Below, piece after piece: positions 1 through 11,087 of a stretch of DNA of 64,000 bases. Each line of letters opens with the position of its first letter. Position 1 is the first letter of the stretch. The stretch is from Hemileia vastatrix. Taxonomy: Eukaryota; Basidiomycota; Pucciniomycetes; Pucciniales; Zaghouaniaceae. Location of the stretch: positions 30,134,001-30,198,000 of the forward strand of contig JASXTE010000005.1 in the NCBI GenBank assembly GCA_030280995.1. The letters are read 5' to 3'. The notes beneath the pieces were generated by a model that saw nothing but the letters and a program-made list of their open reading frames with translations, had not been told where the DNA came from and searched no databases. The translations under genes and the position numbers were made by a program.

Positions 1-2428
1 GTAATAACTCCTCTTCTATATCAACTATAAATATACCATGGATATGAACAGTATCATCTTCAGGTACATAAGCAGGATTTGAGTCATTATTTGGCAGAGG
101 CAATCTGGAGAGCATATCAACATTGGAGTGAAGTCAGTTACCAACTCAAATTTTTGGTCATCCAAATAGTAATGAAGCTTCTCAAGAGCCCAAACAACTG
201 CTAAGCACTCCAATTGAGTGGCACCATATTTCAATTCACTATTTCTTAAGGTTCTTTAAATATAACAAATTATAACCTCTGAGGATTTATCATTTATAAT
301 TTGCTTCTGGTGAAGGGCAGCACCCAGACCAATAAAGCTAGCATCTATATATAGGACAAATGGCTTGTTAAAATCTGGAAGAGCCAATATAGGGGCTGTC
401 ATTAAGAAACTTTTTAATGTATTTAAAGCTTTTTGACAGTCATTATTCCAGAAAAAAGCAACATCTTTTCTGGTCAGTTTTGTAAGAGGCAAGGCTATGA
501 CCTGATAATTTTTAATATATTGTCTATAATAGCCACACATACCCAAAAAACTTTGGATTTCTCTTACAGAAGTTGGTGCTTTCACATTTTGAATGGCAGC
601 AACTTTGTTTTGGTCTACACAAATTTGTAAGCCTGACACAACATGGCCAAGGACTTTCAAAGATTGAAAACCAAATCTACACTTTTTTAAGGATAAGGTC
701 ATATTGATTTCATCCATTTTTTGGAAAACTCTATTCAAGTGAATCATATGTTCATCAAAAGTTTTAGAAAAACAATGATTTCATCAATATAAACCATGAG
801 CCATCCTTCAATTATTACTTGATGGAAAGTGTTATCCATGACTTTCTGGAAAACTGAAGGAGCATTTTTAGGGCCAAATGGCATCCTAACATACTTATAT
901 ATTCCCATATGAGTAGCAATAAGCAAAAAAATTTAAGAATTTTTCTCAACTGGAACTTGATGATAACCTTTATTACCATCCAGAAAACTAATAAATTTTG
1001 CACCTTGCAAGGTAGCATGTATTGAATTAATTCTGGGTAAAGGATAGATATCATCAACAGTATAAGTGTTCAAAGCTCTGTAATCTCCACATAATCTAGC
1101 CTTATCTTTTTCATAAGAAATCAAGACTGGGGAGATGACACAATATTTGGGGGTGACATCCACTTTCTCAATGATATTCATTTTTAAAAATGTTTCAATA
1201 TTATCTTCAATATCCTTTCTTTTTTTTGGAGAAGCAGGATATGGTTTTTTCTTAAGACTAGGAGGAATATCACTCAAGTTACAGGATAAGGTAATTTTCA
1301 TCTCTTCCTGAACAATTCCCAAGACATGAGAACCATGAGCAAAAGCCATAGGGAAAGAGGTAATAGAGGCAACAATAGAATCTTTTTGTTCACTAGACAA
1401 CTGATCACCAAAAGAAGCTGTATTTATTTCATTCAATAAATCATCCATTTCAGTTGTTGTTCTACCTTTACACTGGATCAGTGAGTTACAAGATTTCAAC
1501 AAATGCCCAGAAGTTCTAGGAGAGGAAATTTTGAATTTCCTTTTCACATTTATTCCTAAGGTAAAGCAATTATTTGCTGGGTCCAGTTTCACACCAAACA
1601 TGGTTAAAATATCATTTCCCATAATAAACCAATTACTTAAATTATCATTTTTCATGACAACAAACTCACAAATAGCTCTGACAAAACCACCATTATATTT
1701 GAAGAATACAGAGGTTTTGTATTTGCCAATAGGAAATAAGGTAGAACCATACCCCCTCCATTTTTCAGAAGTTATAGGTAATAATTTACTCAAATATTTT
1801 TATCCACTGAAGCCAAAGCTTTTTCAGACACTACACTTCCTCCAGCACCAGAATCAAGAACTACATCAACATTTTTACCATTAATGATAACAGGTGCCTT
1901 CAAAGGGGATATAGGTATAGAATTGTTAGTAATATCTTTAATTATCTCAGCATTTTCTACTGAAGATAAATCCAATACACATTCTTCAGATATATTATTT
2001 AAATAATGGACATCTTGTTCCAACATTAAAACATCTGTAACAGAATCATTTTCATAGGAGATATTACTTTCACATTCACTGGAAGAATTATTGACATCAA
2101 GTTCAACTTCATCAGTGTCTTCATTTTGTTCAACAAGATGAATTTTCTTGTCACAAACATGACCCTTCTGCCACGGTTTGTTACATTTATAACAATTATT
2201 TGTTGCATATTTTTTAGGTGCAACTGGGGCAGAGGGTTTACCAGATTTTTCTGGTAGCTTTGTAGAAGGTTTATTCTGATCATTATAAGATTTACCAAGG
2301 TAATTCTTTGGTTCATATCTATGGTTGAGTAGTGCCTCATTACAGATATTAATGAAAGAAGAATTTTCCCTTACATTTTCAGTTCTAGACACAATCAAAT
2401 CTCTAAGAGAATTTGGTAATTTATACAA
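1..2428 (-). pseudogene. pol: copy 1 pol: zinc knuckle, protease, RT, RNase H (broken)
   Basis: A zinc knuckle of the unusual spacing C-x2-C-x7-H-x-C (CYKCNKPWQKGHVC) lies near 2150-2200, followed by a retropepsin with DSGAGGS near 1850 and an RT with LCGDYRALN, YPLPRI and FLDGNKGYHQ in the 933-1793 frame. The next frame (744-926) holds the palm motif as YIDEI rather than YIDDI, so a catalytic Asp is replaced. Frame 256-747 gives the RT connection and the start of RNase H (YIDASFIGLGAAL). In 25-234 the RNase H text jumps from FELVTD straight into spacer sequence, so about 100 bp present in copy 3 are missing. At least three frame breaks make this non-functional. Strength: family certain, exact boundaries approximate. 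Confidence 0.88.
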
Positions 2429-2440
2429 GATTTTATCTCT

Positions 2441-4514
2441 TCAAATATCATAATCCATCTTTGGATCAATTGCTCTTAGGATTTTTGTCAGTTTCATAAG
2501 AAAAACAATGGGCTTTTCAACAGAGGAGGATACATATCTAGTATTCTGATAAAGTCTTTGCTGAGCTAACCTGAATTTTGAACCACCAAACTGATTCTCA
2601 ATCAAGGATTTCCAATCATTCCATGTATAATGATTGTTATCTAAAAGAACAGATTCATACCACATCAACGCTACATTGGAAAATAAAGAAATTAGCTTAG
2701 AAACAATTTCCTCATCAGGTAGTTTATAAGATCTCTTTAAATTATCAATTCTTTGGATAAAGTGTTGCCAATCAGAGGAAGAATCACCATCAAAGGTAGG
2801 ATATTGGTCAAACTTAGGCCAATTTTTCTGACTACTAGGATGGTCCACTTTTTGTTTTGAATTATTCATCATTAATAATTCCTGAAGGTTAGCCAGGTGT
2901 TCAGAAATTTCATTATTTACAGAAACAGCTGGTGCATGACCATCACAAGATTTTTTGCTAGTAGCAAAAGATTTTACAGACTCATTGTCAGTTTGTTTAA
3001 TGGTTGAAATATGAGGAAGAAAGGATGAACTTTGCTCAGGCTTTTTTCCTTTATTTTTATGCAGCTTATTGACAGCATTCTCATTCAATTCATTATTGAT
3101 GGTTAAGGATGAGAATTTTATCTGCAGTTCAGACACATAGTTTCTTATTCTTGGAATTTCAGACATCTGGTCATTTACTTTTGCAAGAGATAGAACATTT
3201 CTGTCCTCAGAAACTGAGTGTTTGGCACTTAGTGCATGGAAATCATTTCTTAGCTTTTTAAACTCATTTTGCAGAGATTTTATTTCATTTCTTAATGAAT
3301 AATTTTCTTCAATAAGGGGTTTCAATTCACTCAAGGTCTTATGTAGACTGATATTTCTATCTGAGATAGCTCTATGGTCACTTCTTATTTGTTTTTGTTG
3401 ACTAAGAATAATATTCAAGGTTTCTTTGATTTTTAAATATGCTGTATCTTGTACAGAAGAACTCACTTTACATTTCAAGTGTAAATTATTTAATCTATCA
3501 TTTTCATGGATTAACACATCTCTCAAATGTTTGTCTTTCACAACATTTAATCAAGGGTATCTTTCAATATTTCCTCAGAAGTTCTTTCAATTAAGGTATA
3601 GATTTCAGGGGGAACAGAATCATTTTTAATTGCAAGAGAAGGATTAATTAAAGAAATAGAAGTTAAATGTAAAGGTTCATCAAATGACAATTTGTTAATT
3701 ACATCAATAGGGCTACTAGTTACAGGAAGCTGTCTTTTAACAGGTTTAACTGTTCTTTCACCATGTTCAATAATATTACCTGCAGAGGAAGTTTTTTTAG
3801 AAAACATAACCAAGTGACTATCAACCAAATTACTTACCATTGCAGAGGAGGAAACTTCCCCTGAGACTGGGTTTGGGATTGTGCTTGGGCCTTCTTTCTC
3901 CTGCCTTGTTGGTAGGGATGAGGAGGTGGATGGAAATTGGGTGTTCTTTATGGGCCAGGCTGATGATGAGGAGGGTGTTGCACATTCTGTTGGTAGTTAA
4001 TCATTAGATAATCCCATTTCCATTGCTCTACTTCCATAGTATTTGGATTTTGGATGGTTGAGATGGGTGACTGTGAAGGTTGAGCCTGAAACTGAGGCTT
4101 ATTGGGAGGCAACTGAGGAGGTGCCTGGGCCTGATTCTGGTTCCTGAGTTCTTGAACCTGATCCCACTAGGTGTCTACTTTTGCTTTGTACCTCATATTT
4201 TCTGTCTTCAGCTCTTTTATATGGCTGGACAGGTTGCTGATTTGTTGTGGTAGAGGAAGCTTTTTTATTTTGAATCATTTTGGAAGACCTTCTTGAGGTA
4301 CTAGAGGCTTTACTTCCTTCTGTTGTGCTGGGGGAAGGGGTTTGGTTTGTTTACATCTCCTGTCATTTCCACATCCTGAATTATATGAATTTTTTGTGTT
4401 AGCATAAGATTTTTTATGTCCAACTTTAGAAGAACTCACAGTATCAGCATCATAGTCAATTTCAATTTCATCCACTTGCATGTTATCCATTTTTTCAGCC
4501 AAATAGTTGGACAT
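2441..4514 (-). pseudogene. gag: copy 1 gag (broken)
   Basis: Three open stretches in gag order: 4275-4514 (start MSNYLAEKMDNMQ, acidic), 3547-3840 and 2441-3541. The last has a long heptad-like coiled coil (residues about 1-160), then a retrotransposon gag core with WPKFDQYPTFDGDSS, W-Q-x-FIQRI and ALMWYESVLL. Between 3840 and 4275 the minus strand is proline- and glutamine-rich with stops. The gag ends in a stop at 2441, just before the zinc-knuckle frame. Copies 3 and 5 have the same core (YPTFDGDSSYDW in copy 5), which supports the call. Gag would form the particle that packages element RNA; this copy cannot make a whole protein. Confidence 0.82.
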
Positions 4515-6290
4515 AATAGTGGGAAGATTAATTAACTTTTTTAAAAAAAATAATAAAAGTTAGTTAATAATCGCTCCAAAAATAAATAAAAAAATTTTAT
4601 TAATTAAATTATAAAAAAAATTTTTTTTTTTAATATAAAGTAATAATTATAAAAAATTAATTAATAAAATAGATTGCAAGGTTAAATTGGGAACAAACAA
4701 TCAAGTTAATTCAACCAATTAATTACCAATATTAAATATGGCAATATATTTGGGACTAAGCACAAAGTACTTTTAAGTCAACCAAAATTAACAATAATTA
4801 ATAATAAAAAAATTAATTTAAAAATTCAATTTGTATTAATAATAATGTCAATTCTTCTAGGACTAAGAGGATTTAACACACTATAATGGTCAACCAGGAA
4901 AAAAAAATTTATAATTGAACACTTACACTCAGTGAATCAGCAGTTAAGCCACAATCACTGTTATTGCAGTAAAAATATAGTAATATGAGTGAGAGGTGCA
5001 AAGGAGAACTTACTATAGTGATCAAAAAATCACTTCAAAATAATATAAGAATTAAAATAATATAAACCTAAGAAATCGAACCCAAGTTTGAAACACGGTC
5101 GCGGAAAAAGTTTCTTTTTTGCTAGGTGGTCCGTGCGTTTGTCGTTCGCCGCCAGGCTCGATCATCGTTGTCGTTTGGAAAGGTCCCCAGTTGTTGGTCA
5201 GTCGTCTAGAAGAGATAAGAAAAGAGGGAAGAAAGAGAGGAAGACAAGAAGGTAATAGTGATTGAGAAATAAAAGAAATAAAGTCAAATGAAATTATTTA
5301 GTTTATTGAAGAGAAAGCAACGACAAGTGATTTGAGAGGTGACACAAAATTGGTTTTATTAATATTAATATTATTTCAAGTAAGGGTTCTGCGCGGCAAA
5401 CACTTTAATTACTATCAGACTTAAGGCAACCTTTTAATTGTTATATAGAATTTTTAATTAGATTGTAATACTAATAAAAATAATAATTAAATGTGATAAA
5501 ATTATATTTAAGTTGTTGAGTGTATAGTAAGTGATGAGCTACAGGGGATTATCCAAGGCCTTTTTATAGGCAATGGGTCCTCTGAAGTGCTACTTTATTT
5601 GTAAATACAAGAATTATAATAGAATGAAAAAAGAATATAAAAGAATAAGTGAAACATAACAATGTAGAGAAAAATATGAAACAAATAATTAAAAACCCCA
5701 ATTAAGAATCCAATTTTCCCACAATTAATTCCCAAATCAGTAAGTAAAAATAGTAAATAACTAAACAAGCCTGGGACATAGGGACTATGAGAAAAATAAT
5801 TCAAAACAGATTGTACAGTCTGATTTAAGGATTTTTAAGTGAAACAAAGAATATTGTTACGCAACAAAATATGTAATTAATCTCAATTTAGTTTAAATTA
5901 ATCAATTGTTTTTCCTGACACAATTAAGGGTCAAAAGAAGCGTCATTAATTATTTTTTAATATTATATGAAAGGTGTTATTTAATATATAAATTTAAATA
6001 ATTAATTTAATTATATTATAAGTCAATTTTACACTTATAATTATAATATATGTTTTTAATTAATTAAATATAAATTTATAACTATTAAATACATAAAAAC
6101 GCGCCATTATTTGTAGAATATAAAATATATCATGTTTAATTTAAATGTATAAAAATTTATATAAACAATAAAATTAATATAACACTTATATGTAATAAGA
6201 TACTTATATAATTTTATTATGCAATAAAATATTAATTTATATACATTACATACAATTCTTACGCCCTCTTTCAGGTCTTATAAGTTAACA
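4515..6290. other. AT-rich stretch, probable leader/LTR of copy 1
   Basis: No gene is visible. Reverse-complemented, 4680-4930 carries GTTGACC, TTAGTCCTAGAAG and a further TTGAC block like those in the leader of copy 5, so this is probably the 5' untranslated leader of copy 1. A small patch of higher GC (about 5095-5215) contains CpG-rich sequence. I could not define LTR ends. The 69-codon open frame at 5595-5804 is low-complexity and not supported as a gene. Confidence 0.4.
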
Positions 6291-6644
6291 TATCATTCAC
6301 TGGACTCCTGGAATAGCCTGGCTGACATGAACTCTTTGACTTTTATTTTACTCTTTTATTCCTCTTTTTACTTTTAAATTTCTATTTAATTTTTGTAAAA
6401 CTAATCCTTTCCATATTTATTTACGTCTATTTTAAAAAATTATTGAAGGTATAACTTCAAATGGTATGCATTTGGCACACAAGATTTTGCTATACTAATA
6501 ACATTAATAATATATTGGTGATAAAATATTAATCGGATGATAAATATGAAAGATACAGACTGATAAAATACCAGTAGACATGTTTATGAGACATACAAGA
6601 TGAAGGAACTGAAGAAAATTTCCACCCAAGCTACTCTCCATCAT

Positions 6645-6690
6645 AAAAGTGTCCAGCACAAGTTTGGCAAAACTTGTGCTGGACACTTTT
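6645..6690. repeat. perfect hairpin, first copy
   Basis: 20-bp arms starting AAAAGTGTCCAGCACAAGTT and perfectly complementary to 6671-6690, with a 6-nt loop. It sits at the same place in tandem unit 1 as the 7255 hairpin does in unit 2. Confidence 0.9.
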
Positions 6691-7254
6691 AGTCACGTGC
6701 AGTCAGATGGGATCAATTCTCTATATGGCAACAAAAAAACATTTTTTTATTAAATGTCACTACAAGTAGTTTTGTTTAGCTGAATCATCCACCTGTTGTT
6801 CTTCCCAACCTCAGGTGTATAATTTTTTATCTTTAAAAAAAAGTTCACTTATTACAATTTAGCCCTGATGGCTCCCATTTTTTTCAACACTTCTACTGGC
6901 TCTTGAGAGCAAGAATTTTACTAGTATTTTGTTTTTCATAATTGATCTCTTTGAGATTAATTTCACCTTTTTATCCCTCATATTGCTTTTTTATATCAAT
7001 TTATTTTTTGTAAAACAAATTATTTTCATATTTTTTCACCTTTATTTAATAATATTATAAATGGTGTAACATCACCTGGTATGCATTTGGCACACAATTT
7101 TTTGCTATACTTATAATATTAAAACATAATGGTGACAAAAAATCAATCAAATGATAAATATGAGTGAGGCACAAAGATCAAATACCAGTGGACATGTTTA
7201 TAAGAAATACCAGATGAACTGAAGAAAAATTCCACCCTAGCTAACCTCCATCAT

Positions 7255-7300
7255 AAAAGTGTCCAGCACAAGTTTGGCCGAACTTGTGCTGGACACTTTT
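7255..7300. repeat. perfect hairpin, second copy
   Basis: The same 20-bp arms as the 6645 hairpin, 610 bp downstream. The loop differs (TGGCCG against TGGCAA) while both arms are identical between copies. Confidence 0.9.
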
Positions 7301-7795
7301 GGTCACATGCAGTCTGATGTGATCAATTCTCTCTATTGCAATGAAAATGAATTTTTCTTCAATAATTGCACTAGAAGTTGTTTGATATGGCAAAATTGTC
7401 ATCCTGAAGTTTTGGTAAAGCTCCAGTGGATTTTTTTTTACTTTTACAAAAAAGAAATTATAGTCCAAGTTTAGTGCCACTGGTGGGTGTTCACCCCATC
7501 ATGTCTACTTGCTCTTGATGGGAGGAATTTCACTTTAATTTTTTATTTCATATTTGATCCCTTTAATTTTACCTTTTTATCCCTCATATTGCTTTTGGAT
7601 ATCAATTTATTTTTTGTAAAAGAAATCATTTTCATATTTTTTTACCTTTATTTAATAATATTATAAAAGGTGTAACATCACCCGGTATGCATTTGGCACA
7701 CGAGTTTTTGCTATACTTATAATATTAATAACATAATGGTTACAAAAATCAATCAAATGTAAAATATGAGTGAGGCACAAAGGTCAAATACCAAT

Positions 7796-8379
7796 TAATC
7801 AATAGTTCTTTTTAATATTATAAATTTTTTGATTAAATAAAATGGTAATAATGAATTATATTTTTCATCCACAATTCGACTCTAATGATTCCCACTGCAC
7901 AAAAAGGATTCACTTGGTCCTTTCTTTACTGCTTGTGCATATATTTTATTGCCCACAGTACTACAATTTTTTGTAGTGATTATCCCACATCTGATTCAGG
8001 AATATTTTCAAACAATATAAGTTTTTTTTACAAAAGACCTTATCATATCCAATATCCCACAAAAAATACAACCTGTTTTTGTATTAAAACCCATTAATTA
8101 TTAAGAAATTGTTAAAATAATTAGATTAGACCCTGGCACAGCTAGATCCATACCAACCAACCTAAAGTCTTTTCAATATTGAAAACAATTAAATAAAATT
8201 ATGATATCATACTAAATTATGGGCACCAACCATAATTCAGCACTTCTCATTTGCTCTGCTACAAAATGAGTGCATGTAGCATTTTTCCAATGTCGGACTG
8301 TTTTTCTTCCTTCCCTCACACCTTTAGTCCAGAATGAAAATTTAGTATGAGTTTTGGTCAAAATGGTTTGCCAGTGTTA
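7796..8379. other. no gene seen
   Basis: AT-rich sequence without recognisable coding or repeat structure. The open frame at 7885-8097 has no recognisable motif. Confidence 0.4.
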
Positions 8380-8835
8380 TCTGTATGCAATATGAATTAA
8401 TATTGCATATTTCTATTTATGCATAAAATATACTTGTTAAGCATCATTTTTTTGCATTTTTCAATCATTATGCATATTTATGCATATTCATATGAATATT
8501 CATTATACAGATTTATATGCATATTAATATATTTTATTCATATACGTATATGCACCTTTTTTTTGCATATTCAATATGCATATTTTTAATGCATATTCAA
8601 TATGCATATTTTTATGCATATTCAATATGCATATTTTTATGCATATTTTTATGCATATTCAATATGCATATTTTTTATGCATAATCACTATGCATATTTT
8701 TTATGCATTTTTTTATGCATATTTTTTATGCATATTTATTCTTCATAGTTATTATGCATACACTTTGGATAGGCAATTCACATCAATTTTTAGCATGCAA
8801 TAAGTATCCACCATGCAAATTCAAATGCATATGCA
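8380..8835. repeat. ATGCAT / ATATGCATAT low-complexity tract
   Basis: The self-complementary unit ATGCATATT(N) is repeated many times with irregular spacing. The densest part is 8565-8765. The 75-codon open frame across it reads as a His-Ile-Phe-Met repeat and is an artefact of the simple sequence. Confidence 0.85.
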
Positions 8836-8879
8836 TCTATATCATACACGCAACATATATTCAAGTATAATATTTGAAT

Positions 8880-9141
8880 ATTAAGGTATGCTAAGTGATG
8901 TTGTTCAACCTTTTGCCAAACCTGAGATTAACTGATGTTCAATGTGGTTCTTAAGCTCTGCTCAAGGAGGGATTGTTCTGGATTCAATCTGTGACAGTTT
9001 ATTTTTTCAATGTTTTTTCATCAGATTTAAAAACATCTTTCTGACAGTTTCAGGATGGTTTCCCAACAGTTTCCAAACAAATTCCTAATAGTTTCAAAAA
9101 GAGGGAACTGCTAGCAGTTCACCCCCAGATTTCCCGTGGTG
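8880..9141. mobile_element. end of a CACTA-type DNA transposon inserted in copy 2
   Basis: The last 22 bases, read from 9141 leftwards, begin CACCACGGGAAATCTGGGGG, followed by the palindrome GAACTGCTAGCAGTTC. This matches the terminal repeats of the 27-kb element at 33148 and 60186. The terminus falls inside the RNase H domain of gypsy copy 2, right after DHNALKY. Subterminal sequence near 8980 carries ATTCAATCTGTG, close to the GCTCAATCTGTG at the right end of the 27-kb element. I did not find the partner end, so this copy is truncated or its other end is outside the window. Confidence 0.7.
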
Positions 9142-10523
9142 ATACAGTATTTCAAAGCATTATGGTCTGTTAAAATTTGAAATGGACTATCTAAGCTGAG
9201 AAGAAAAGAGCGCCATTTTTTAAGACAATGAATAATAGCTAAAAGCTCTTTGTCATGAATTTCATAATTTAATTCTGCTGCAATGAGTTTGCGTGACTCA
9301 AAAGCAACAGGATGAAACAGTTTTGTTTCCGGATTCAATTGAGAAATGACCCCTGTGATAGCATAATTGCTCGCATCCGTCTCGACTATTGTCGAAGCAG
9401 TAGGATTAAAGTGTCGAAGAATTGGAGCTGTGGTGAATGCCGTCTTCAATGCTTCAAATTCCTTTTGTGCTGTAGAAGTAAAAACAAAAGGAATATCTTT
9501 TCTAAGAAGAGAAGTAAGATTGGAAATAGTTTTAGAGTAATCTTTAATAAATCTTCTATAGAAATTTGCAAAACCCAAAAATCCCTGGAGGGATCTATTG
9601 GATTTGGGCTCAGGCCATTCCAGGACTTTTTGGACTTTTTTGTTGTCCATGACTAAACCATCAGTGGATAATGTAAAACCCAAAAAATCAATAGATTTAA
9701 GATGGAATTTGCATTTATTATGCTTGGCGTAGAGACCGTGATCTCGAAGTCGATTTAGAACCTGTCGAACATGATGAATGTGTTCATCTAGTGTCTTCGA
9801 GAAAATTAAAATATCATCTAAATAGACGACAACAAATTGTTTGACAACATCTTGAAAGATTTCATTGACAAAAGTTTGAAAAGTAGATGGTGCATTACAC
9901 AATCCAAAAGGCATAACTAAATATTCAAAACTACCAAATCTAGTGCGCATTGCAGTCAGTGGTTCATGACCTTCGGCAATGCGAATAAGATTGTAAGCGC
10001 CTCTAAGATCAATTTTAGAAAAGAAATTAGCACCATTAAAAAGGGTAAGAAGCAATGACATAGGAGGAACAGGATATGCATTCTTCTTAGTGACTGTGTT
10101 GAGCTTTCTATAGTCAACACACAACCTAAGACTACCATCCTTCTTTTTTACAAAGAGGAAAGGGGAGCCGGTTGGAGATTTACTGGCTCTGATGAAACCT
10201 TTGGCTACATTCTCTGCAATGTAGTCTCGAAGAACTTGGGATTCGTCCTTCAACAAGGAATAGAAAGGACCTGCCAGAGGTACTGGACCTACTAACTCTA
10301 TCTGATGGTTGTAGGGTCGATGAGGTGGTAACTTTTTGGCCTTGCGGATTGAAAAAACATCAAGGAAATCATGATAGATTTCTAGTAGAGTCAATTTAAT
10401 GGCTTCAACGTCGATTTGGTCATCCTCATCATCTTCAAGAGAATCTGTTGAAGGAAGACCAGAATTGAGAGAGCATAAATCAATTACTTCAAGGCAATTT
10501 AAATCCTCTTCGAGTGAAGTCAT
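9142..10523 (-). pseudogene. pol: copy 2 reverse transcriptase / RNase H, 3' truncated
   Basis: One open frame with all core RT motifs: FVKKKDGSLRLCVDYRKLN, YPVPPM, KIDLRGAYNLIRI, FGLCNAPSTFQ, YLDDILIFS and the connection region FLGFANFYRRFIKDYS. RNase H begins with ETDASNYAITGVISQ (first catalytic Asp), retains the Glu region HDKELLAI and reaches TDHNALKY, where the DNA-transposon end begins; the last dozen codons are transposon sequence. The catalytic RT residues are intact. The upstream protease frame is the same frame, separated only by a TAG at 10524-10526. Loss of distal RNase H and of integrase makes this copy non-autonomous. Confidence 0.93.
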
Positions 10524-11087
10524 CTAGCTAGAAGGGTTAGCCAATTGCTCATTTAAAGAAAGATCAGATGGTTGCAAGTGATCTGGCAGATATTTGTCCT
10601 CTAGCAGGACATTGTCAGGTGGGTTGTTTAATTCCCTATTGACATTCATTGAAGAATCAGAAATATACTTAGTCCGTGGGGTGATCAATCCCCGTGTCCA
10701 ATCAATTTCAGGATTCCAATGCATTAAAAAGTCATGGCCAAGAATGGTATCTTCCATCCTTGGGGCGTCCAAGACTGATAATTCCCACTCGAAGGGGGGG
10801 GAATTCGGAAAGTTGAAAACCCATAAAACTTTCTTACTGACCCAATATCTGGGTTCCTCTGATTTGACCAAATAAATTGGAGTTTGATCAATATCTGTAA
10901 ATTTCAGCTGTAACTTCTCAGCAAAAGATAAACTGACAAAAGAAATTGAAGCTCCAGAGTCCATAAGACAACTGAAGGGGATATCCTCCTTAAAAAGAAT
11001 GAATCTCAAGTGATTTAAGGCAACTCCAGTCATTAAGACTTTGAGGTTCTGTGCGCAGGGAGAGATAAGATAGTTTGCTTTGCACAC
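10524..11087 (-). pseudogene. pol: copy 2 retropepsin-like protease
   Basis: The open frame contains the aspartic protease signature SCLMDSGASISFVS (catalytic Asp in DSG) and a downstream ILGHDFL, the usual ILGxDFL of gypsy proteases. It ends in TAG, and the RT frame continues in phase immediately after, so protease and RT were one polyprotein. I read the stop as a nonsense mutation; programmed read-through is possible but has no sequence support. The protease would mature Gag-Pol inside the particle. Confidence 0.85.

Larger units (their letters stand above)
1..4514 (-). mobile_element. Ty3/gypsy retrotransposon copy 1, degenerate, cut by window edge
   Basis: The order on the minus strand is gag (2441-4514), zinc knuckle and protease (1790-2428), RT (about 744-1400) and RNase H (25-500). 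This is the Ty3/gypsy order. The integrase would lie left of base 1 and is not visible. The copy is related to copies 3, 4 and 5 in this window by shared gag, RT and RNase H wording. It is broken by several stops and frame changes, by a deletion in RNase H and by a mutated RT active site, so it is not autonomous. The LTRs were not identified; the leader right of 4514 shares GTTGACC and TTAGTCCTAGAAG blocks with copy 5. Confidence 0.9.
6300..7795. repeat. tandem repeat, about 2.5 units of roughly 610 bp
   Basis: The phrase GGTATGCATTTGGCACAC recurs near 6460, 7078 and 7684, preceded each time by a GGTRTAAC block and followed by TTTTGCTATACT. Units 1 and 2 both continue into a poly-T stretch, a GTGAGGCACAAAG-type block and a 46-bp hairpin. 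Unit 3 stops near 7795, before its hairpin. Unit 1 is the most diverged. No coding frame is shared between units, so the open frames here are incidental. Confidence 0.8.

Noticed and set aside
5080..5110. tRNA-like B-box (GGTTCGATTTC on minus)
   Set aside because: No matching A-box, acceptor stem or anticodon arm could be folded around it.
8576..8803. 75-codon frame of repeated His-Ile-Phe-Met
   Set aside because: Translation of ATGCATATT simple sequence.
10521..10529. Programmed stop-codon read-through between protease and RT of copy 2
   Set aside because: No supporting downstream context or pseudoknot seen; gag is also frame-shifted, so simple decay explains it.
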